The notes beneath the pieces are model-generated. The model was not told the DNA's origin, made no database searches, and saw nothing but the letters and a program-made list of their open reading frames with translations. A stretch of DNA of 64,000 nucleotides from Haloarcula rara (GTDB taxonomy: Archaea; Halobacteriota; Halobacteria; Halobacteriales; Haloarculaceae), in contig NZ_CP119785.1 in assembly GCF_029338235.1 (NCBI RefSeq), forward strand, positions 434,001 to 498,000, written 5' to 3'. The position numbers were made by a program, and so were the translations under genes. Below, piece by piece: positions 53,211 to 62,462 of the stretch. The first letter of the stretch is position 1, and every line of letters begins with the position of its first letter.

Positions 53211-53232
53211 AACCTAGTTATACTACTAGGTT
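53211..53232. promoter_or_regulatory. Palindromic operator candidate over the thiC promoter
   Basis: AACCTAGT-TATACT-ACTAGGTT, perfect 8-base arms around six bases. It lies between the minus-strand TATA box TTTATAA (53231-53237) and the thiC ATG at 53206, overlapping both the TATA edge and the expected transcription start. A repressor bound here would block initiation. Archaeal ThiR (HTH-ThiN) regulators control thiamine genes, making it the natural candidate. Confidence 0.65.
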
Positions 53233-53396
53233 ATAAATTTCGGGGGCCCCCGCAGACGCCGCTTCTGACCGGGCTCGAAGCAACAGACAGCGTTTGGAAC
53301 CGGATGACTACCGTCTCGTCGCCTACCGGGAACACAGATACCAAAGCGTCCGTCTCCGGCAGTGGTGTGGCGCCAGACTGATAGCGAGTGTGGGGC

Positions 53397-54224
53397 CTAA
53401 CACTCCCGCTCGTGGGCCCAGAACTCCTCGTCGACGGTCACTTCTTTCTTGAACAGCGGGACCTCCTCTTTCAGTCGGTTGATACCGTCCTGGACCGCCG
53501 CGAAGGCCTCCCCGCGGTGGCCGGCCAGGACGACCACGAAGACGATATCCTCCCCGGCCTCGACGACGCCGGTCTTGTGGTGGAGCCGGACGGCGTGGAC
53601 GCCGTCGCGAGCTTCCAGTTCACGCCGCAGCGTTGCCATGCGCTCCTGGGCGACCCCGTCGTAGCGCTCGAACTCCAGGAACTCCGTCGGCGGATCCTCG
53701 GGCCCGTCTCTCGCCCGCACGCGGCCGGTGAAGGTGGCGATAGCCCCCGCTCGGTCTTCGTCGGGTGAGCGCTTGACCGACTCGACGAGCGTCGAAAGCG
53801 TGACGTACGGGTCCCGCTCGTCGAGGGTCGCCAGTATGGCCTCGAGGTCCGCGACCTCGCCGCTGTCGAACCGGGAGAGCACCGGATCGGCGGCCTCGCG
53901 CTCGCCCAGGACGACCTTCGGGAGCGAGGCGTCGCTGTACCCCTCGAGGAAGGCGTAGTCGTAGTCGGGCGCCAGCGCCTCGAGCGTGTCGGTCAGCGAG
54001 CGTGACTCGCCAGTGGCGAACCACTCGCCGTCGTCGGTCAGCGCAACGGTCTGTGCGGCGCCGGCTGCCCGGTGCCGGGCAGTGTCTTTCCCTTCGGTGT
54101 CGATATCCGGCGAGTCTGTACAGTGCTTCACGGTAGCGATTCGGCCGTCACAGCGCTCGACGAGCCGTTCGACCAACGTCGTCTTCCCGCTGTCGGAGTC
54201 GCCCACAATCCCCAGGACCTGCAT
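53397..54224 (-). CDS. moaE: MobB-MoaE fusion, molybdopterin synthase large subunit
   Basis: 275 residues in two parts. Residues 1-~140 are a MobB-like GTPase with P-loop GIVGDSDSGKTTLVERL (~5-21) and YDYAFLEGYSDASLPKV. Residues ~145-275 are MoaE: AGAIATFTGRVRARDG (~163), FLEFERYDG, VRLHHKTGVVEAGED and the VPLFKKEVTVDEEFW end with the catalytic lysines. MoaE with MoaD makes molybdopterin from precursor Z, and MobB helps in guanine dinucleotide cofactor formation. moaC and moaB lie 1-2 kb away. The fused form is known from archaea. Confidence 0.9.
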   Translation of the reverse strand: MQVLGIVGDSDSGKTTLVERLVERCDGRIATVKHCTDSPDIDTEGKDTARHRAAGAAQTVALTDDGEWFATGESRSLTDTLEALAPDYDYAFLEGYSDASLPKVVLGEREAADPVLSRFDSGEVADLEAILATLDERDPYVTLSTLVESVKRSPDEDRAGAIATFTGRVRARDGPEDPPTEFLEFERYDGVAQERMATLRRELEARDGVHAVRLHHKTGVVEAGEDIVFVVVLAGHRGEAFAAVQDGINRLKEEVPLFKKEVTVDEEFWAHEREC

Positions 54225-54323
54225 ACGACTGTTTTGCTGGCCGTCCCACGTAGGTGTTTCCGCTCGGGAAACAACCACCACGTCGGCCACCAAGCACTTG
54301 CCCGCCTGGCCGATGTATCAGTT

Positions 54324-54992
54324 GTGAACCGACGACAGTATCTACAGACAGCAGGGGTCGCCACAATAGCTGGCCTGGTCGCCGGCTGTAGCGGCTCGAC
54401 GAGCGGAGACAGCGAGAAGACCTACGGGACGCTCTCGACGAGCGTCACCGACCAGCCGGCTGACATCGACGACTTCGAATCCTGTGTCGTGACGCTGCAG
54501 GGCATCTGGATAAAGCCGGCCGAAGGCGGAACCGAGTCGACTGAGGAGACGCCGGAGACGACCACCGAGGACAGTACCGACGACGACGGTCGCCGCTACA
54601 TCGAGTTCGAGGAGGCCCAGGAAGCCGACCTGGTGGAGCTCCAGGGGTCGAACACCCAGCTCATAGACGAGACCGAAGTCGAGACGGGCGACTACGAGTA
54701 CCTGCAGCTCGACGTAAGCGGCGTCGAGGGGACGCTCACCGACGGGAGCGAGACGACAGTCGACACGCCCGGCGAAGCGCCGCTGAAGTTCAACGCGGCG
54801 TTCGAGATTCGGGAGGAGGAGACGACCAGTTTCATCGCCGACTTCACGCCGGTCAAGCGCGGCCCCAACGGCTACATCATCCAGCCGGTCGCCTCGGGCA
54901 CCAAGGTGCTGTACGGTGACGACGAGTACACCGCCGAGGACGCGACTATGACCGAGACGGCGACCGAAGACGCGAGCGCGACCGAGAGCTAG
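54324..54992 (+). CDS. Tat-exported lipoprotein, DUF4382-like
   Basis: 222 residues. It has the Tat motif NRRQYLQTAG at 2-11 and a lipobox GLVAGC ending at Cys 22, the usual haloarchaeal anchoring signal. The mature part starts with a short Ser/Gly linker. It then has YGTLSTSVTDQPADIDDFES and a beta-rich domain (IEFEEAQEADLVELQGSNTQ, ETGDYEYLQLDVSGVEGTLT) like DUF4382, with a Thr/Asp/Glu-rich insert and tail. It sits on the cell surface with an unknown ligand. The start is GTG at 54324, and the gene is divergent from the moaE fusion gene. Confidence 0.8.
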   Translation: MNRRQYLQTAGVATIAGLVAGCSGSTSGDSEKTYGTLSTSVTDQPADIDDFESCVVTLQGIWIKPAEGGTESTEETPETTTEDSTDDDGRRYIEFEEAQEADLVELQGSNTQLIDETEVETGDYEYLQLDVSGVEGTLTDGSETTVDTPGEAPLKFNAAFEIREEETTSFIADFTPVKRGPNGYIIQPVASGTKVLYGDDEYTAEDATMTETATEDASATES

Positions 54993-55007
54993 GCGCTCGC
55001 CGTCGGG

Positions 55008-55490
55008 CTACTCGCCCAGCGCCGACTTCGTCTTCTCGACGACGCGTACGTCCTCGATAGCCGCCGTCGGGTACTGCCCGTCGCCGTCTTTCTCGCTTGC
55101 TTTCACCATGTCCCAGACGACGTTCAGCCCCGTCGTCACGCCCTCCAGGGCCTCCATCTCGCAGCCAGTCTTGCCGACCGTCTCGACGGCGACGGTGCAT
55201 TCGACGGCGTCGTCCCCGACCGCAAAGTCCGTCTCGACATTCGTGATGGGAATCTGGTGGCACATCGGAATCGTCTCCCAGGTGTGCTTTACCGCCTGGA
55301 TGGCGCCGATGCGAGCCGTCGTCAGCACGTCGCCTTTGCCGATGTTGTCCTCAGAAATCGCCTCGAGCGTGGCCGCCGAGAGGCGAATCTCTCCCCGGGC
55401 GACCGCCCGACGCTGTGTATCGGCCTTCTCGCCGACGTCGACCATCTGGGCGTCGCCGTCCTCGTCGACGTGTGTGAACTCTTCAGTCAT
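55008..55490 (-). CDS. moaC: Cyclic pyranopterin monophosphate synthase MoaC
   Basis: 160 residues. MoaC with MoaA turns GTP into cyclic pyranopterin monophosphate, the first step of molybdenum cofactor synthesis. Conserved parts are QMVDVGEKADTQRRAVARGE (~15-34), IGKGDVLTTARIGAIQAVKH and TIPMCHQIPITNVE (~73-86), which includes the active-site region. The family length is normal. The start is set by MTEEFTHVDEDGD. The DUF4382 lipoprotein gene ends 15 bases beyond it on the other strand. Confidence 0.95.
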   Translation of the reverse strand: MTEEFTHVDEDGDAQMVDVGEKADTQRRAVARGEIRLSAATLEAISEDNIGKGDVLTTARIGAIQAVKHTWETIPMCHQIPITNVETDFAVGDDAVECTVAVETVGKTGCEMEALEGVTTGLNVVWDMVKASEKDGDGQYPTAAIEDVRVVEKTKSALGE

Positions 55491-55531
55491 GCGTCGGCCT
55501 ACCGCGACCGCCCCCAAAACGCTGCGGGTTC

Positions 55532-56050
55532 TTACCGCCTGACGAGCCCCAGCAGGTGGCCCACAGCGGGGGCGACCAACTGCTCGCTCCCGGTGCGCGC
55601 GGCGTTCTCGCTGCCAGGCAGACAGAAGACCAGCCGGTCGGCGACGACGCCGGCGGTGGCCCGCGAGGCCATCGCCATCGGGCCGACTTCCTCGAATGAG
55701 ACGTAGCGGAACAGCTCCCCGAAGCCGGGAATCTCGCGGTCGAACAGCGGGCCGACGGCGTCGACGGTCACGTCGTCGGCCGTCAACCCGGTGCCGCCGG
55801 TCGTCACCACCACGTCGGCGCCCGCCTCGAGGGCGCCCGTCACCGCGTCGGCGATGGCGACCCGGTCGTCGGTGACGAGCAGTCGGTCAGCTACGTCGTG
55901 ACCGGCGTCGACGAGCGCCGTTTCGATGACGTCCCCGCCGGGGTCGTCCTCGAGCGTACGCGAGCAGGAGACGGTCACGACGGCGATGGAGACGTCGTCT
56001 TCGTCGTGTGTGTGGTGGTCGTCGGGGGCGTGGTCCTCGTGGTCGCTCAT
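55532..56050 (-). CDS. moaB: Molybdopterin adenylyltransferase type MoaB/MogA
   Basis: 172 residues. It adenylates molybdopterin before metal insertion. The MoCF_biosynth fold is seen as VVTVSCSRTLEDDPGGDVIE (~25) and VVTTGGTGLTADDVTVDAV (~83-101), with GFGELFRYVSFEEVG further on. The first 20 residues hold six or seven histidines among acidic residues (SDHEDHAPDDHHTHDEDD), which may bind metal. It is the gene upstream of moaC on the same strand, 42 bases away. Confidence 0.9.
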   Translation of the reverse strand: MSDHEDHAPDDHHTHDEDDVSIAVVTVSCSRTLEDDPGGDVIETALVDAGHDVADRLLVTDDRVAIADAVTGALEAGADVVVTTGGTGLTADDVTVDAVGPLFDREIPGFGELFRYVSFEEVGPMAMASRATAGVVADRLVFCLPGSENAARTGSEQLVAPAVGHLLGLVRR

Positions 56051-56187
56051 ACGCCCGACAGCGGCCCCGTGGAGCAAAACTGTCGGGGATACCTGCAGGT
56101 ACTACGTCGACGGCGCTGTCCGGGAGCGGTCGCTGACCGGCGTCGATACCAGAGCGCGACCGTCAGCGGAAGTAGACGAGCGGACCC

Positions 56188-56655
56188 CTACTCCGCGAGG
56201 ATGTGGGCCGGCAGGTTATCCCGGATAATCGTCTCGCAGTACTCACACCGCACCCCGTCGTCGACGACGGCGAAACGGGACTTGACCGGTTCGTCCTCCG
56301 TCGAGATGCAGTTGTGGTTCGGACATTCGAGGACCCCTTCGACCATCGAGGGGCGCTCGACGCGGGCCTTCTCGACGACCTCGAAGTCCCGGACAATGTT
56401 GATAGAGGCTGCGGGCGCGATGAGCGAGAGGACGTCGACCTCGTTCTGGGAGAGCTCCTTGCCCTCGACTTTCACGATGTCTTTCTTCCCGAGGCGGTCG
56501 GAGGGCATGTTCATCGCGACTGAGACGGAGTCGCCGCTGGTGCCGTCGATGCCCAGAATGGCGAGGACGTTCAGCGCCTGGCCGCCCGTGATGTGGTCGA
56601 TGACGGTGCCGTTGCGTATCTTCGAGACGCGGAGTTGCTGGTCGTCGTCGGTCAT
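56188..56655 (-). CDS. pyrI: Aspartate carbamoyltransferase regulatory subunit
   Basis: 155 residues. It binds nucleotide effectors and joins catalytic PyrB trimers in the pyrimidine pathway. [20 protein letters not shown] (~8-27) is the allosteric domain start. The C-terminal zinc site has Cys in [10 protein letters not shown] (~110) and CEYCETII (~138). Zinc residues are all present. Its ATG overlaps the pyrB stop by four bases (ATGA). Confidence 0.95.
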   Translation of the reverse strand: MTDDDQQLRVSKIRNGTVIDHITGGQALNVLAILGIDGTSGDSVSVAMNMPSDRLGKKDIVKVEGKELSQNEVDVLSLIAPAASINIVRDFEVVEKARVERPSMVEGVLECPNHNCISTEDEPVKSRFAVVDDGVRCEYCETIIRDNLPAHILAE

Positions 56656-57566
56656 TCGTTTGCCTCCAGAAGCATATCGAGCAGCGCCATCCTGACGGGG
56701 ACCCCGTTGTGGGCCTGCTCGAAGTAGGTCGCGTACTCGGTATCGTCGATGTCGTGGGCGATTTCGTCGACGCGGGGCAGCGGATGCATCACGGTCAGGT
56801 CGTCCTTCGCGGCCGCTAAGGTCTCGCTGTCTATCTGGTACTGCCCGGCGACCTCGCGGTACTCGCTCTCGTCGGGGAACCGCTCGCGCTGAATGCGGGT
56901 CACGTAGAGCACGTCGAGTTCCGGAAGCACCTCGTCCAGCTCGGTGTGTTCACGCACTTCGGCACCCTCCTGGTGGAGGTCGTACCGAACGGAGCGGGGC
57001 AGCTGCAGGGACTCGGGGCTGATGAAGTGCTGGTGGGCGTCGACGTTGGTCAGCGCGTGGGCCAGCGAGTGGACGGTGCGGCCGTACTTCAGGTCGCCCA
57101 TGATACCGATACTGAGGTCGTCGAAGCCGGCGTTCTCCCGTATCGTGTAGAGGTCCAGGAGCGTCTGGGTGGGATGTTGGCCGGCGCCGTCGCCGGCGTT
57201 GACCAGCGGGACGTCGACGAACTCGCTGGCCATCTTCGAGGACCCTTCCATCGGGTGGCGCAGGACCAGCGCGTCGGCGTATCCCTCGACGACTCGCACC
57301 GTATCGGCCAGGGACTCACCCTTCTTGACGCTGGAGGACTCCACCGACCCCATGTCGACGATGTCCCCGCCCAGTCGCTTCATCGCCGTGGTGAAGCTCA
57401 TCTTGGTGCGCGTGCTGGGTTCGAAAAAGAGCAGCCCCAGCAGTGTGCCGGCGTGCCGCTCGGCGTAGGCCTCCGGGTCCGCCGCGATGTCGGCCGCGTG
57501 GTCGAGCACCGCCTCGATGTCGGCCCGCGACAGCTGTTTGGCGCTGATGATGTGGTCGTGCCGCAT
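56652..57566 (-). CDS. pyrB: Aspartate carbamoyltransferase catalytic subunit
   Basis: 304 residues. It condenses carbamoyl phosphate with aspartate, the first committed pyrimidine step. The carbamoyl-phosphate site [20 protein letters not shown] (~48-67) is exact. [18 protein letters not shown] (~132) and [15 protein letters not shown] (~259) provide the remaining catalytic residues. It is transcribed ahead of pyrI as pyrBI. Confidence 0.97.
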   Translation of the reverse strand: MRHDHIISAKQLSRADIEAVLDHAADIAADPEAYAERHAGTLLGLLFFEPSTRTKMSFTTAMKRLGGDIVDMGSVESSSVKKGESLADTVRVVEGYADALVLRHPMEGSSKMASEFVDVPLVNAGDGAGQHPTQTLLDLYTIRENAGFDDLSIGIMGDLKYGRTVHSLAHALTNVDAHQHFISPESLQLPRSVRYDLHQEGAEVREHTELDEVLPELDVLYVTRIQRERFPDESEYREVAGQYQIDSETLAAAKDDLTVMHPLPRVDEIAHDIDDTEYATYFEQAHNGVPVRMALLDMLLEANE

Positions 57567-57717
57567 CTTACTCCCACACCCGCCCCCGACGCTCTTGAAT
57601 CTCTCGACACGGCGAGCGCCTGGTCATGTTCGGTTTGGCTGTGCCTTCCGCACCCGTTTAGCGAGCGGAGCGACCGGCGGCCCCTGGAACTAAAACTGCC
57701 TCCTAGCCCGACCGGAG

Positions 57718-57727
57718 CGTTAAAGTC
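57718..57727 (+). promoter_or_regulatory. TATA-like box of cobT
   Basis: CGTTAAAGTC lies 24-33 bases before the ATG at 57751, in a stretch shared with the pyrB 5' side. Confidence 0.4.
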
Positions 57728-57750
57728 CGGTTGCAGTAGTCCAACCTAGT

Positions 57751-58800
57751 ATGACACGGTCCCCGGAGGCGACACGGTTCGTCCTGGTCGCCGGGACGAC
57801 GGAGACGGCGCGACGAACGGGTATCAGCGCCGCTGGCGCTGACGCTGACCTGCTGGCGACGACGCCCGCGGCCGACGCGGAACTGCTCGCGTACGGACGG
57901 CCGGTCCGGACAGAGACGGTGCCGGTGAGTCCGAGCGGCTGTCCCACGCCGGCGCTGGTGACACGAGCGGTTCGAGAACTCCTGGACGTCGAGCTGACGG
58001 TCGTCGACGGCGGGCTTGCCGAGCCGACGGGTGCACCAACGGTCTCGGTCGGGGCGGGCGTCGGCCGGGACATCGGCGAGCAGGACCCGGTTCCGACTGC
58101 GTATGGCGCCTTCGAGGCGGCCCGGCAGTTCGGCCGTCGACTCCCGACGAACGAGCTCTGGCTGGCCGAGACCATCCCCGGCGGGACGACGACGGCACTG
58201 GGCGTGTTGCGGGCCCTGGGCGAGGACGCGATGGTCTCCTCGTCGCTGCCCGAGAACCCAATCGAGCGAAAGGAGGCGGCCGTCCGCGAGGGGCTCGAAG
58301 CGAGTTCGATGGAACCGGGCGACGCCGCGGGTGAACCCAAGCGAGCGGTTCGGCGGATGGGTGACCCGGTGCTTGCGACGCTCGCCGGACTCACGACCGG
58401 TGCCCTCGAGACCGACACGGCGGTGACACTGGCCGGCGGCACACAGCAACTCGCCGTGGCGGCCCTGGTACGGCACACCGGCTACGAGGGGCGGCTCGGA
58501 CTGGCGACGACGAGCTACGTCGCCGACGACCGGACGGCGGACCTCAGGGCGAGCGCCGGCGAGCTGGCCCTCGACCTGACCGTCACCGACCCCGGCTTCG
58601 ACGCGAGCGACCACGTCGCCATGGAGCGGTTCGTCGCCGGGGAGGCCAAGGAGGGCGTCGGTATGGGCGGGGCGCTGGCGATGGCCGACCGCGCCGGGAT
58701 ACCGATGGCCGACGTCCGCGAGCGCTTCGCAGTGGTGTACGACGACCTGCTGGGTGAGCACGCGGCCGACACGACGACCACCGGCGGTGCGTCCCGATGA
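57751..58800 (+). CDS. cobT: CobT-like phosphoribosyltransferase (UPF0284 type)
   Basis: 349 residues. Archaeal UPF0284 proteins resemble nicotinate-nucleotide:dimethylbenzimidazole phosphoribosyltransferase and probably activate the lower ligand of cobamides. [20 protein letters not shown] (~133-152), [15 protein letters not shown] (~228) and [18 protein letters not shown] (~303) are family stretches. The next gene, cobB, starts inside its stop (ATGA), so the two cobamide genes are coupled. Confidence 0.88.
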   Translation: MTRSPEATRFVLVAGTTETARRTGISAAGADADLLATTPAADAELLAYGRPVRTETVPVSPSGCPTPALVTRAVRELLDVELTVVDGGLAEPTGAPTVSVGAGVGRDIGEQDPVPTAYGAFEAARQFGRRLPTNELWLAETIPGGTTTALGVLRALGEDAMVSSSLPENPIERKEAAVREGLEASSMEPGDAAGEPKRAVRRMGDPVLATLAGLTTGALETDTAVTLAGGTQQLAVAALVRHTGYEGRLGLATTSYVADDRTADLRASAGELALDLTVTDPGFDASDHVAMERFVAGEAKEGVGMGGALAMADRAGIPMADVRERFAVVYDDLLGEHAADTTTTGGASR

Positions 58801-60091
58801 AGGGAGTCGTGCTGGGCGGGACATCGTCGGGCGTCGGCAAGACCGTCGCGGCGATGGCGACCATGCGAGCACTGGACGCGGCGGGCTACGACCCCCAGCC
58901 CGCGAAGGCCGGGCCGGACTTCATCGACCCGAGCCACCACACCGCCGTCGCGGGCACCCCTTCGCGGTCGCTGGACCCCTGGCTGGCCGGCGAGGAGGGC
59001 ACCCGACGGACCTACTGGCGGGGCGAAGGCGACGTCTGTGTCGTCGAGGGGATGATGGGGCTCTACGACGGGACGAAGGTCTCGACGGCCCGCGTGGCCG
59101 AGGTGCTCGACCTCCCGGTCGTCCTGGTGGTCGACGCCAAAGCGGGGATGCAGAGCGTCGGCGCGACGGCGCTTGGCTTCCAGCAGTACGCCGCCCACGC
59201 CGGCGTCGACATCGACGTCGCCGGCGTCGTCGCCCAGCGCGCCCACGGGGGCGCCACGCCGACGGCATCCGCGAGGCGCTGCCCGACGATATCACGTATC
59301 TCGGACGCGTGCCGCCCACGCCGGACCTGGAGATTCCCGACCGGCACCTCGGTCTGGAGATGGGCGCCGAGTCGCCGGTCGACGAAGCGGCCCTCGACGA
59401 GGCGGCCGAGACTATCGACGCCGATGCCATCGCCGAGCTCGCCCGCGAGCCGCCGGCAGCCTCGCCCGAGCGACCGCTCGAACCCACCGACTCCGGACGC
59501 ACGCTCGCTGTCGCCAGTGACGCCGCGTTCTGTTTCCGGTATCCGAGCCTGCGGGAGCGCTTCGACGGCGCCGTCGACCCGTTCTCGCCGCTCTCCGGTG
59601 ACCCGGTGCCCGACGCCGACGCCGTCTACCTCCCCGGCGGCTACCCGGAACTGCACGCCGAGACGCTGTCGGACTCCGCGACGCTCGACGAACTCGCGGC
59701 CCGGGCGGCCGACGGACTCCCGGTCTACGGGGAGTGTGGCGGGCTGATGGCGCTCTCAGAGTCGCTGACGACCGTCGAAGGAACGACCTACGGGATGGCC
59801 GGCGTCCTCCCGGCAACCGTCGAGATGCGCGAGCGCTACCAGGCGCTGGACCACGTGGAACTGCGCGCTCGCCGGGACTCGCCGGTCACACCAGCGGGGC
59901 GCCGTCGGCGGGGCCACGAGTTCCACTACTCCGCCGCGTCCGTCGACGGCGACGCCACCTTCGCCTTCGACGTCGAGCGGGGCGAGGGAATCGACGGCGA
60001 ACACGACGGCCTGACCGAATACGCCACGGTCGGGACCTACTGTCACGCCCACCCGGAAAGCGGTGCCTTCGACGAACTGCTGGCCGACTAA
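58797..60091 (+). pseudogene. cobB: Cobyrinate a,c-diamide synthase, one frameshift
   Basis: From 58797 a normal CbiA/CobB N-terminus reads GVVLGGTSSGVGKTVAAMAT (P-loop) and VVEGMMGLYDG. At 59252 one C is missing in GGGGGCGCC: with it, GVVAQRAHGG continues RHADGIREALPDD and the frame runs cleanly to 60091. The C-terminal glutaminase domain keeps its Cys in VYGECGGLMALSES and His in YCHAHPESGAF. With the base restored it would be 431 residues, a normal length. All active residues survive, so this is either a recent one-base loss or a sequence error. It amidates cobyrinate side chains in cobamide synthesis. Confidence 0.85.
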
Positions 60092-60186
60092 TCGGTCTGG
60101 GATCGGCCGTAATCTGTCAGACGGAACGCCGACGGACGGCTGACCGCCCATAAGGTTTTTTCCTGTTTGCCGTCGTGATACGGACA

Positions 60187-60996
60187 ATGAACGAGTTGCG
60201 CGACCTGGTCGAGGGACTGGTCGCAGATATCGACGCCGTCTTTCTCTTCTCGCCGAGTTCGAGCAACTACGAGACGCTCAGAGAGGCCGACGGCACTGTG
60301 GTCGTGGTGGGACCGGAGAACGCCGTCGACGCCGACGAGTTCGTGCAACTCCCGATAGACTTCACGGACCTGGAGGGACGCATCCGCTTTGGCATCGAGG
60401 GCGCCCTGGAGCAGGAACTCATCGAAGAAGGCGACGAGGTGGCCTGCGTTAGCGACTTCATGAACGGGACGGCCAACGCCGTCACGCGCATCCAGACAAA
60501 CGAGTTCTCGCCGTCGGGCGTCTACGACCTCTTCGTCAACTCGCGGGCCGAACCCGGCGTCGTCAGGGACGTCTTCGAGGTGGCCGTCGAGCTCGGGAAG
60601 AAAGGCCAGAAGGGCAAGCCAGTCGGCGCCCTCTTCGTCGTCGGCGACGCCGGCAAGGTGATGAACAAGTCACGGCCCCTCTCGTACAACCCCTTCGAGA
60701 AGTCCCACGTCCACGTCGGCGACCCCATCGTCAACGTGATGCTCAAGGAGTTCTCCCGGCTGGATGGCGCATTCGTCATCTCCGACGCCGGGAAGCTAGT
60801 GTCGGCCTACCGCTATCTCGAACCCTCCGCGGAGGGCGTGGACATCCCGAAGGGGCTGGGCGCCCGACACATGGCCGGTGGGGCCATCACCCGCGACACG
60901 AACGCGACGGCGATCGTCCTCTCGGAGAGTGACGGGCTGGTTCGGGCGTTCAAAGGCGGGGAACTCGTTCTGGAGATCGACCCAGAGGAGTACTGA
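60187..60996 (+). CDS. dacZ: Diadenylate cyclase DacZ
   Basis: 269 residues. It makes cyclic di-AMP from two ATP. In Haloferax the homologue is essential and c-di-AMP levels affect cell osmotic state. The DAC (DisA_N) catalytic motifs are LDGAFVISDAGKLVSAY (~195) and GLGARHMAGGAITRDTNATA (~224-243), the latter in place of the bacterial RHR. The N-terminal half is the archaeal pyruvate-kinase-like domain (FSPSSSNYETLREADGTVVV). The T-rich promoter box is at 60151-60162. A MscS-type channel follows after two bases. Confidence 0.93.
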   Translation: MNELRDLVEGLVADIDAVFLFSPSSSNYETLREADGTVVVVGPENAVDADEFVQLPIDFTDLEGRIRFGIEGALEQELIEEGDEVACVSDFMNGTANAVTRIQTNEFSPSGVYDLFVNSRAEPGVVRDVFEVAVELGKKGQKGKPVGALFVVGDAGKVMNKSRPLSYNPFEKSHVHVGDPIVNVMLKEFSRLDGAFVISDAGKLVSAYRYLEPSAEGVDIPKGLGARHMAGGAITRDTNATAIVLSESDGLVRAFKGGELVLEIDPEEY

Positions 60997-60998
60997 CG

Positions 60999-61793
60999 AT
61001 GCAGTCGATTCAGGACTGGCCCGACCTCATCCGGACGCTGTTCTCGCCCCAGGGGACCTTCGTCGTCTCGCTCGTGATTCTGGGTGTCGGCCTGCTCGCC
61101 GGCTTCATCGTCTGGCGGGCCGCCCGCCAGTTCATGGCGGAACTCGGCGTCCCGGAGACCGTCGAGGGGACCCCCTTCGAGCGGACCGCCCGCAGCCTGG
61201 GCACCTCGACGGTCGGCATCATCTCGAATCTGGCCGCGCTGTTCGTCTACATCATCGCCATCACCGTCGCCCTGAACATCGCCCAGCTCGTCCAGCCCGA
61301 GGCCTACTGGACCCGCTTTACCGCCTTCCTCCCGAACCTCTTTATCGCCGTCTTCGCCATCATCATCGGCCTCATCGCAGGCGACAAGGCGAAGCTGGTC
61401 GTCTCCGAGCGCCTCCGCAGTGTCAAGCTCCCCGAGGCGGGCGTGGTCCCGGAAATCGTCAAATACAGCATCTTCTATCTCGCTGTCCTCGTCGCACTCG
61501 GCCAGCTGGGCGTCGCGACGCTCGCCTTGCTCATCCTCCTTGCCGCCTACGCCTTCGGGCTGGTCTTTCTCACCGGACTGGCGCTGAAAGACCTGCTGGC
61601 GGCCGCCGCCGCCGGGCTCTATCTGTTGCTCACCGAACCCTACAGCATCGGTGACGAGGTCGTCATCGGCGACCAGCGCGGCATCGTCCAGGAAGTGGAT
61701 ATGTTCGTCACGCGCGTCGAGGCCGACGGGAAAGAGCACATCATCCCGAACCAGCAAGTGATGACAGAGGGTATCGTCCGCGTACGCGAGTAA
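60999..61793 (+). CDS. mscS: MscS-type small-conductance mechanosensitive channel
   Basis: 264 residues with four to five hydrophobic segments (FVVSLVILGVGLLAGFIVW, NLAALFVYIIAITVALNIAQ, FLPNLFIAVFAIIIGLIAGD, YSIFYLAVLVALGQLGVATL). They are followed by the pore-type AAAAAGLYLLLTEPYSIGDE and the beta domain motif EPYSIGDEVVIGDQRGIVQE with IPNQQVMTEGIVRV. It releases solutes on hypo-osmotic shock. Coupling to dacZ suggests that c-di-AMP and turgor relief are linked. It is shorter than many bacterial MscS proteins, with the C-terminal alpha/beta domain cut down. Confidence 0.88.
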   Translation: MQSIQDWPDLIRTLFSPQGTFVVSLVILGVGLLAGFIVWRAARQFMAELGVPETVEGTPFERTARSLGTSTVGIISNLAALFVYIIAITVALNIAQLVQPEAYWTRFTAFLPNLFIAVFAIIIGLIAGDKAKLVVSERLRSVKLPEAGVVPEIVKYSIFYLAVLVALGQLGVATLALLILLAAYAFGLVFLTGLALKDLLAAAAAGLYLLLTEPYSIGDEVVIGDQRGIVQEVDMFVTRVEADGKEHIIPNQQVMTEGIVRVRE

Positions 61794-61827
61794 TCGGTCG
61801 ACCCGCTCAGCGCTCGTTTTCGTCGGT

Positions 61828-62376
61828 TTACTCGCCGTTCTCGTCGCCGTCACCGGCGCCCAGCGGCTCGGCCGGAACGCCGGCGACTGTCTCGCCGGCC
61901 GGCACGTCTTCGACGACCAGCGAGTTCGCGGCGACCTGGGCGTCGGCGCCGATTTCGACCCCCGGCAGGACGACAGCGCCCGCGCCAATCATCGCCCGCT
62001 CGCCGACGACGACCTCGCCGGTGCGGTACTCCGCTTGCAGGAACTCGTGACACAGCAGCGTCGCGTCGTAGCCGACGATGGCGTCGTCTTCGACGGTGAT
62101 GAGCTCCGGCCAGAACACGTCCGGCGTCGATTCGAGCCCCCAGGCGACGCCCTCGCCGACGGTCATCCCGAGACGACCCAACAGGTAGTTCTTGAGCCTG
62201 AGACTCGGGGAGACCCGACAGACGAGAATGACGACGTAGTTGAGCATCACCCGCAGCCGGCCTTTCCCGTCCGGCCACGGGAACAGCGAGTTACGCGGCC
62301 CCGGCGTCGCGACGCGATGGAGTCGGTCGTGGCGCCGCTCTGTCGCTGACTCGTCCGGCTCTGTCGCGTCGCTCAC
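61828..62376 (-). CDS. Left-handed beta-helix acyltransferase
   Basis: 182 residues. A hydrophobic stretch at about 35-55 (MLNYVVILVCRVSPSLRLKN) is followed by a hexapeptide-repeat beta helix: ITVEDDAIVGYDATLLCHEF (~97), VGERAMIGAGAVVLPGVEIG (~130) and AQVAANSLVVEDVPAGETV. The catalytic His is probably in LLCHEFL. It is similar to maltose O-acetyltransferase or serine/sugar acetyltransferases, with unknown acceptor. I start at GTG 62376 (VSDATEPDES); an ATG at 62445 adds residues that look non-coding. Confidence 0.8.
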   Translation of the reverse strand: MSDATEPDESATERRHDRLHRVATPGPRNSLFPWPDGKGRLRVMLNYVVILVCRVSPSLRLKNYLLGRLGMTVGEGVAWGLESTPDVFWPELITVEDDAIVGYDATLLCHEFLQAEYRTGEVVVGERAMIGAGAVVLPGVEIGADAQVAANSLVVEDVPAGETVAGVPAEPLGAGDGDENGE

Positions 62377-62462
62377 GCCTGTCGCTTGGACGGCGCCCCC
62401 CTTGAACGCCTCGCTAGCAAAAGCAGGGACTGTCGTTACCGGCACCGAAACTATTGTTCCAA

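Noticed and set aside
53207..53396. Thiamine pyrophosphate riboswitch before thiC
   Set aside because: The promoter sits within about 30 bases of the start, leaving no leader, and no THI-box words are visible.
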